DNA of 9,953 bases from Oscillospiraceae bacterium (GTDB taxonomy: Bacteria; Bacillota; Clostridia; Oscillospirales; Ruminococcaceae): assembly GCA_016297675.1 (NCBI GenBank), contig JAEDGE010000069.1:1-9953 (forward strand), in the 5' to 3' direction. The position numbers were made by a program, and so were the translations under genes. Positions 6,289-9,953 of this stretch are shown piece by piece (the stretch's first letter is position 1; each line of letters starts with the position of its first letter). The notes under the pieces are model-generated. The model worked only from the letters and a program-made list of their open reading frames with translations, made no database searches and had not been told where the DNA came from.

Positions 6289-6993
6289 ATGACAAAACTA
6301 CTTTCTTTGAACCGCAATCAACTAAAATATCTGGTGATTGTGGCAATGCTGATCGACCATATTGCATGGGCATTCGTGCCGACTGCTTCCCTGCTGGGAC
6401 AGGTGATGCACTTTATCGGGCGGCTGACAGGACCTACTATGGCGTATTTTGTGGCAGAGGGGTATCATTACACCCGAAATGTGAAAAAATATGTGTTACG
6501 GTTGGGCATTTTCGCCCTGATTTCGTGGATTCCGTTTTCCTATTTTGAGTATGGTAAAATTGGATTACAATTCGGTGTGATTTATACGCTGTTTCTGAGT
6601 TTGCTTGGCATCTGGCTCTGGGATAAGGGCAACTGTGCAAAACCCGTAAAAATATTGGGCATCATTGGATTGTGTATCCTTTCCCTTTTTGGTGACTGGC
6701 CAATTTTTGATGTCCTGTATGCATTGTTTTTATTTGTTTATCGAAATAGTCCAAAAGATAAGTGGATGGCATTCTGTATCATTACCCTGTTTTGTTGTGC
6801 AGATATTTTCTTTGCAAATCCGTGGTGGGGGGCTTTGTTCCAATTTGGCATTTTCATGGTGCCGCTGCTGATTCAGTTTTGCTACAATGGCGAAAGCGGC
6901 AGTAAAAAGCCGGTGCACAAGTGGTTTTTCTATGTGTTCTATCCGGCACATTTGCTGGTGCTGGGGCTGCTGAAGTGGCTGGTATTGGCGTAA
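6289..6993 (+). CDS. TraX-family polytopic membrane protein
   Basis: A 234-residue inner-membrane protein with about seven hydrophobic segments, including residues 13-30, 68-85, 94-111, 121-134, 158-172, 180-198 and 213-232. It matches the TraX family (named after the F-plasmid pilin N-acetyltransferase) through AMLIDHIAW (19-27), RLTGPTMAYFVAEGYHYTRNV starting at residue 45, and the C-terminal FYPAHLLVLGL (217-227). The ATG follows GAGG (6278-6281) with 7-nt spacing. It is preceded by the nested-hairpin element, and its TAA is immediately followed by the ATG of the next gene. Chromosomal TraX-like proteins in Firmicutes have no firm function; acyl transfer to a surface molecule is a possibility, not shown here. 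Nothing else conjugative is in the window. Confidence 0.85.
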   Translation: MTKLLSLNRNQLKYLVIVAMLIDHIAWAFVPTASLLGQVMHFIGRLTGPTMAYFVAEGYHYTRNVKKYVLRLGIFALISWIPFSYFEYGKIGLQFGVIYTLFLSLLGIWLWDKGNCAKPVKILGIIGLCILSLFGDWPIFDVLYALFLFVYRNSPKDKWMAFCIITLFCCADIFFANPWWGALFQFGIFMVPLLIQFCYNGESGSKKPVHKWFFYVFYPAHLLVLGLLKWLVLA

Positions 6994-7452
6994 ATGGCAC
7001 AGAATAAAAAAGAGCCGGACATTTGGGATGTCTTCGGGCAGATGGATACCAAAAGGAAATATTATTCCATGGAAGAAGCCATGCAGGAGGAAACGCTTCG
7101 GAAACAGCTGCAAAATGCACAGCAAAAACAGGAGAAACAGGAGCGGAAAGAACGGACAATTGCAATTGGGATGGTAATCGTGATTTTGCTTTTGTGCCTT
7201 CCTCTTCTTCTATACTATATAAAAGAGAAAGCGGAGAAACTGATAAGGTTTTGCCATATACTCAAAGAAGACCCCGTTTTCATAATTGGTACGATCGCAG
7301 TGCTGATTCCGGTTACTTGGGTTCTGTATGTTCTGATTCGGAAAGTCAGAAAGAAACAGTCTGCCCACTTGCTGGAACTTTGCATTGTGCTGGCAGGACT
7401 GTTGATAGGGATTGGCTACATTATCCTACAAGAAATCATGAAATCTTTTTGA
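6994..7452 (+). CDS. Small membrane protein of unknown function, coupled to the traX-family gene
   Basis: I do not recognise this 152-residue protein. Residues 1-54 are hydrophilic and charged, with a probable helical or coiled-coil stretch (26-54: EEAMQEETLRKQ then Gln/Glu/Lys-rich). Three hydrophobic helices follow at about 55-75, 96-115 and 127-146, separated by basic loops. There is no signal peptide. The ATG directly abuts the TAA of the preceding gene, and no good ribosome site is visible, so translational coupling is likely. That tight linkage suggests joint work with the TraX-like protein at the membrane. No terminator separates it from icd, 147 bp downstream. Confidence 0.75.
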   Translation: MAQNKKEPDIWDVFGQMDTKRKYYSMEEAMQEETLRKQLQNAQQKQEKQERKERTIAIGMVIVILLLCLPLLLYYIKEKAEKLIRFCHILKEDPVFIIGTIAVLIPVTWVLYVLIRKVRKKQSAHLLELCIVLAGLLIGIGYIILQEIMKSF

Positions 7453-7548
7453 AGCGACATATTGCAGAGACAACTGCGGGAGCAGACAAAATTTTGAATG
7501 TTAGCAGAGCGTGCCGGAATAGCATGGTTTCGGAAGAACCGCTTTGCA

Positions 7549-7554
7549 TAAAAT
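7549..7554 (+). promoter_or_regulatory. Possible -10 box for an icd promoter
   Basis: TAAAAT lies about 46 nt before the icd ATG, directly against the palindrome at 7553-7572. The -35 is poor (TGGTTT at 7525-7530, 18 bp upstream). It suggests, weakly, that icd has its own operator-controlled promoter besides read-through from acn. Confidence 0.3.
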
Positions 7555-7572
7555 TGTTGCAGCTACAACAAT
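7553..7572. promoter_or_regulatory. Near-perfect palindrome before icd, candidate Rex-type operator
   Basis: ATTGTTG-CAGCTA-CAACAAT is a 20-bp inverted repeat with a single mismatched pair. Its inner 18 bp (7554-7571) match the clostridial Rex pattern TTGTTAA-N4-TTAACAA at all five outer positions of each arm, 10 of 14 defined positions overall. It lies 28 nt before the icd ATG, right after a possible -10 box. Repressor binding is inferred from the shape, the position and the nearby rex gene; another regulator is possible. Confidence 0.55.
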
Positions 7573-7599
7573 GAGAAAAAATCTGAGGAGGAAAAAACA

Positions 7600-8814
7600 A
7601 TGGCAAAGATTCAAATGACAACCCCATTGGTAGAGATGGATGGCGACGAGATGACCCGTATCCTGTGGCAGTGGATTAAGGACATCCTGCTGACACCGTA
7701 TGTAGACCTCAAGACCGAATATTATGACCTTGGTCTGGAATATCGGGAAAAGACAAAGGATCAGGTGACCATCGACAGTGCCAATGCCACCTTGAAGTAT
7801 GGCGTTGCCGTCAAGTGTGCAACCATTACCCCGAATGCTGCCAGAATGCCGGAATACAACCTCTCCCAGATGTGGAAGAGCCCGAATGGTACGATTCGTG
7901 CCATTTTGGATGGTACGGTATTCCGCACACCGATTCTGGTTAAGGGAATTGAACCGTATATCCCGACTTGGACAAAGCCGATTACCATTGCCCGTCATGC
8001 CTATGGCGATGTGTATAAGAATACGGAAATGAAGGTACAGCAGGGTTCTAAGGCAGAGCTGGTGGTAACCGATGCAGAGGGCAAGGAAACCCGTCAGCTG
8101 ATTTTTGATTTTCAAGATACAGATGGCATTATTCAGGGTCTGCACAACAAGAACAATTCGATTGCTGGTTTTGCACGGGCTTGCTTCAACTATGGTTTGG
8201 ACTTGAAGCAGGATGTCTGGTTTGCAACCAAGGACACCATCTCCAAGCAGTACGACCACACCTTTAAGGACATCTTCCAGGAAATCTACGATACAGAGTA
8301 CAAGGAAAAGTTTGAAGCTGCTGGTATCGAATATTTCTACACGTTGATTGATGATGCCGTTGCAAGAGTCATCCGCTCCAACGGCGGCTATATCTGGGCT
8401 TGCAAGAACTATGATGGCGATGTGATGTCCGATATGGTTTCCACTGCTTACGGCAGTCTGGCAATGATGACTTCTGTACTGGTTTCGCCGACTGGTATCT
8501 ATGAATATGAAGCCGCACACGGTACGGTACAGCGGCACTATTACAAGTATCTGAAGGGAGAGGAAACCTCCACGAACTCGGTTGCCACCATTTTTGCATG
8601 GAGTGGAGCATTGCGGAAGCGTGGCGAACTGGACAATCTGCCGGAGCTGATGGCATTTGCAGATAAGCTGGAGGAGGCAACCATTCAGACGATTGAAGAG
8701 GGTGTCATGACAGGTGACCTGTATCTGATTTCTAAGCTGGAGAACAAGAAGAAGGTCAATTCAAAGGAATTTTTGGAGGCCATTCAGGAGAGATTGGCTG
8801 CAAAAATGCAGTAA
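7600..8814 (+). CDS. icd: NADP-dependent isocitrate dehydrogenase, eukaryote-like type
   Basis: A cytoplasmic homodimeric enzyme of 404 residues that oxidatively decarboxylates isocitrate to 2-oxoglutarate, making NADPH. The ATG follows GAGGAGG (7585-7591) with 8-nt spacing. The fold and motifs match the human IDH1/IDH2 subfamily rather than the E. coli type. Substrate residues fall at Thr77, Ser94 (KSPNG), Arg100, Arg109, Arg132 and Tyr139, with Lys211 as the catalytic lysine. Metal-binding aspartates occur in DD (251-252) and YDGDVMSD (271-278). NADP preference is indicated by HGTVQRHY (307-314), where Arg312 and His313 would hold the 2'-phosphate. The length is typical. With acn it forms the citrate to 2-oxoglutarate branch. 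It is 35 bp before rex with no terminator between, and a palindromic operator candidate precedes it. Confidence 0.97.
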   Translation: MAKIQMTTPLVEMDGDEMTRILWQWIKDILLTPYVDLKTEYYDLGLEYREKTKDQVTIDSANATLKYGVAVKCATITPNAARMPEYNLSQMWKSPNGTIRAILDGTVFRTPILVKGIEPYIPTWTKPITIARHAYGDVYKNTEMKVQQGSKAELVVTDAEGKETRQLIFDFQDTDGIIQGLHNKNNSIAGFARACFNYGLDLKQDVWFATKDTISKQYDHTFKDIFQEIYDTEYKEKFEAAGIEYFYTLIDDAVARVIRSNGGYIWACKNYDGDVMSDMVSTAYGSLAMMTSVLVSPTGIYEYEAAHGTVQRHYYKYLKGEETSTNSVATIFAWSGALRKRGELDNLPELMAFADKLEEATIQTIEEGVMTGDLYLISKLENKKKVNSKEFLEAIQERLAAKMQ

Positions 8815-8849
8815 GCATAGCAGAAAAAAGAGAATGGAAGTGCAATCCA

Positions 8850-9494
8850 ATGGTGCTGAAAGAACCGGTTTCTGACTCTGTGATTCGGAGACTGCCAAGG
8901 TATTATCGCTATCTTTCGGAACTGGAGCGGGAAGGCGTGGAACGGACTTCCTCGCAGGCACTGGCAACACAGCTTGGTTTAACGGCATCACAAATCCGGC
9001 AGGACTTGAATTGTTTCGGCGGATTTGGACATCAGGGATATGGATATCATGTATCAGACTTACGGACGCAATTGGGTAGAATCATTGGACTGGAACGGTG
9101 TATGCCGGCAATCTTAATTGGTGCCGGTCATCTGGGCAGTGTGATTGCCGTGAATATTGATTTTCGGGCATATGGATTCTATCTGACCGGCATTTTTGAT
9201 ATTGCGTCAACGGTTTGCGGGCAGGTGCTGGGTGGACTGACCGTACAGCATATGCAGCATCTGGCAGCATTTTGTGAGCAGGTGCATCCGGCTGCTGCAG
9301 TGCTTTGTATTCCGGAACATGCCGCACAGGCAGTTGCAGAGAATCTGGTGACGATGGGGGTCAGTGGATTTTGGAACTTTAGTCACTGTGATTTAGAAGT
9401 GGATCGTTCCCGAATACAAGTGGAAAATGTGCATCTGGGAGATAGCTTGATGGCATTGTCTTATCGGCTGCACCAGAGCATCACGGAAGAATAA
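8850..9494 (+). CDS. rex: Redox-sensing transcriptional repressor Rex
   Basis: A 214-residue dimeric repressor that binds DNA when NADH is low and is released by NADH. The N-terminal winged helix (about 8-80) holds RRLPRYYRYL, the recognition region TASQIRQDL (45-53), CFGGFG (55-60) and the wing HQGYGYHV (61-68). The Rossmann domain starts at ILIGAGHLG (88-96), then FD (116-117), CIP (153-155) and WNF (175-177). VENVHLGDSLMALSYRL (191-207) is the conserved C-terminus with the domain-swapped helix. Most Rex proteins have Asn where His94 stands (GAGNLG). The start at ATG 8850 follows GGAAG (8836-8840) with 9-nt spacing; no other in-frame start is nearby. It is the last gene of the cluster, probably co-transcribed with icd and perhaps self-regulated through operators at 3893 and 7553. 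Confidence 0.96.
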   Translation: MVLKEPVSDSVIRRLPRYYRYLSELEREGVERTSSQALATQLGLTASQIRQDLNCFGGFGHQGYGYHVSDLRTQLGRIIGLERCMPAILIGAGHLGSVIAVNIDFRAYGFYLTGIFDIASTVCGQVLGGLTVQHMQHLAAFCEQVHPAAAVLCIPEHAAQAVAENLVTMGVSGFWNFSHCDLEVDRSRIQVENVHLGDSLMALSYRLHQSITEE

Positions 9495-9496
9495 GA

Positions 9497-9535
9497 AAAA
9501 ATTGGCTGTCACGGAATATCTGGCAGCCAATTTTT
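9497..9535 (+). terminator. Strong intrinsic terminator after rex
   Basis: TTGGCTG (9502-9508) pairs with CAGCCAA (9524-9530), extended outward by an A run against TTTTT and inward by three further pairs, around a 9-nt loop. It lies directly after the rex TAA and closes the metabolic cluster. The A/T flanks would also let it work on the - strand. Confidence 0.9.
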
Positions 9536-9565
9536 ATGTGTATGAACAGATAAAATTTAATTTTT

Positions 9566-9635
9566 TTGTAAAAGCTGCATCAGATTGTAAAAGTAGCACA
9601 TTTTTGCAGGTAACATTTTGTAGAAAATTACAAAA
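9566..9635. promoter_or_regulatory. Repeated TTGTAAAA motifs and a palindrome upstream of a short transcription unit
   Basis: TTGTAAAAG occurs at 9566-9574 and again at 9585-9593. A related motif forms a perfect inverted repeat, TTTTGTA-6 nt-TACAAAA (9616-9635), ending 13 bp before the -35 of the next promoter. The position suits an upstream regulator. The half-site spacing (TTGT-N8-ACAA) is 2 bp shorter than in a Rex operator. AT richness makes chance a real alternative. Confidence 0.35.
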
Positions 9636-9648
9636 ATAGAAGAAACGG

Positions 9649-9677
9649 TTGACATTTCCAAATTTAAGTGGTAAAAT
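9649..9677 (+). promoter_or_regulatory. Consensus sigma-A promoter of a short transcription unit
   Basis: A perfect TTGACA (9649-9654) is separated by 17 bp from TAAAAT (9672-9677). Transcription would begin near 9684. It is among the best promoters in the window, yet only a very short unit lies between it and a strong terminator. Confidence 0.8.
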
Positions 9678-9708
9678 AAAGAAAATCAGATGGAAAGAAG
9701 TGGACAAG

Positions 9709-9822
9709 ATGCCTTATGCAAGATGGAAATGGGAACATACATACGATGTGCGTGCGAATCGCAACGCTTTCGTCAAATTGTATCAGGAAGCAGTCTGCTG
9801 GATAGAGGAAATACAGGTGTAG
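9709..9822 (+). CDS. Possible 37-residue small protein
   Basis: The frame from ATG 9709 encodes MPYARWKWEH, continues DVRANRNAFVKLYQEAV and ends WIEEIQV. It has a basic, Trp-rich N-terminus and an amphipathic helix-like second half, with no membrane segment. Ribosome site: AGTGGA at 9699-9704, rather close to the ATG (4 nt), or GGAAAG at 9692-9697. Its TAG lies inside the 5' arm of the terminator, an unusually compact arrangement. I do not recognise the protein. A longer frame from ATG 9690 reads through both terminator-like hairpins and is less likely. Coding status is uncertain. Confidence 0.35.
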   Translation: MPYARWKWEHTYDVRANRNAFVKLYQEAVCWIEEIQV

Positions 9823-9853
9823 TATGCCAAGACGCATATCATGCCTGTTTTTT
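9813..9853 (+). terminator. Long intrinsic terminator overlapping the small ORF stop
   Basis: ACAGG (9813-9817) pairs with CCTGT (9844-9848). The inner GTATGC (9822-9827) pairs with GCATAT (9834-9839) around CAAGAC. Between them lie a T-A pair, two wobble pairs and one mismatch. Six T residues (9848-9853) follow. It is one of the longest stems in the window. Confidence 0.8.
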
Positions 9854-9894
9854 GCATCTGAAAGATGTTGTAAAATTTTTAATAGCTATCAAAA

Positions 9895-9916
9895 ATGGCG
9901 ATGTTGCCATCTTTTT
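9895..9916 (+). terminator. Small terminator-like hairpin
   Basis: ATGGC (9895-9899) and GCCAT (9906-9910) enclose GATGTT and are followed by CTTTTT. An alternative outer stem can form between AAAGATG (9861-9867) and CATCTTT (9908-9914), and GATGTTG is repeated at 9864 and 9900. It is probably a back-up terminator; a switching structure is possible but unsupported. Confidence 0.45.
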
Positions 9917-9921
9917 GTAAG

Positions 9922-9952
9922 AAGAGAAAGTAAACGCTTCTCTTTCCCTTTT
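9922..9952 (+). terminator. Terminator-like hairpin at the window edge
   Basis: AAGAG (9922-9926) pairs with CTCTT (9940-9944) and AAG (9928-9930) with CTT (9937-9939) around TAAACG, with one bulged A. TCCCTTTT follows. The T tract is cut by the window end, so the call is provisional. Confidence 0.35.
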
Positions 9953-9953
9953 G

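Larger units (their letters stand above)
9684..9853 (+). ncRNA. Candidate small RNA or very short mRNA, about 170 nt
   Basis: The span from the predicted transcription start to the U tract of the terminator is bounded by strong signals. Inside, GCGTGCG (9750-9756) pairs with CGCAACGC (9760-9767) around a 3-nt loop with one bulged A. ACGA/TCGT (9743-9746 and 9770-9773) extends the stem after a small internal loop. The terminal hairpin has about 15 pairs. I could not match it to 6S, SRP, tmRNA or a T-box leader. It overlaps a 37-codon ORF, so it may be coding, non-coding or both. Confidence 0.35.

Noticed and set aside
7023..7574. 183-codon frame overlapping the unknown membrane protein gene
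   Set aside because: It is out of frame with a better gene that has three membrane helices and abuts the traX-family stop; it also runs through the palindrome before icd.
9616..9635. TTTTGTA/TACAAAA palindrome as a third Rex operator
   Set aside because: TTGT and ACAA are 8 bp apart instead of the 10 required for the Rex pattern.
9690..9920. 76-codon frame from ATG 9690
   Set aside because: It starts only about 6 nt after the predicted transcription start, has no ribosome site, and reads through the long terminator.

Overview
The window looks like chromosomal DNA of a cellulosome-forming, low-to-moderate GC anaerobic Firmicute of the Ruminococcus type. Two secreted carbohydrate-active enzymes end in Ruminococcus/Clostridium-style dockerins and carry Thr-rich linkers. 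Strong AGGAGG ribosome sites, Rex, an Aquifex-type aconitase and a eukaryote-like NADP isocitrate dehydrogenase fit the same group. The genus is an inference; no rRNA or other marker gene is present.

Layout: (1) 1-260, the terminator of an upstream gene, a CAU-anticodon elongator-type tRNA and its terminator. (2) 331-3684, two convergent cellulosomal genes, each with its own strong promoter: a CE3-like SGNH esterase with dockerin on the + strand and a GH8 glycosidase with dockerin on the - strand. They share one bidirectional terminator. (3) 3893-9535, a + strand metabolic cluster: aconitase, a 172-174 bp nested-hairpin element, a TraX-family membrane protein, an unrecognised small membrane protein, NADP isocitrate dehydrogenase and the redox repressor Rex, closed by a strong terminator. 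(4) 9536-9953, an AT-rich stretch with repeated TTGTAAAA motifs and a palindrome, then a consensus promoter driving a short unit of about 170 nt. That unit holds a 37-codon ORF and strong hairpins and ends in a long intrinsic terminator.

How the genes work together: aconitase and isocitrate dehydrogenase form the citrate to 2-oxoglutarate arm that supplies glutamate and NADPH in anaerobes with a partial TCA cycle. Rex senses NADH/NAD+. An 18-bp Rex-operator-like sequence lies exactly on the -35 box of the aconitase promoter, and a near-perfect 20-bp palindrome with Rex-like outer arms lies just before icd. The cluster therefore looks like a redox-controlled regulon that includes its own repressor. 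The two dockerin enzymes are a separate plant-polysaccharide-degrading function.

Items most worth a second look: the two tandem cloverleaf-like hairpin clusters bounded by TA-flanked inverted repeats (6088-6261), the pair of candidate Rex operators, and the short structured transcription unit at 9649-9853.
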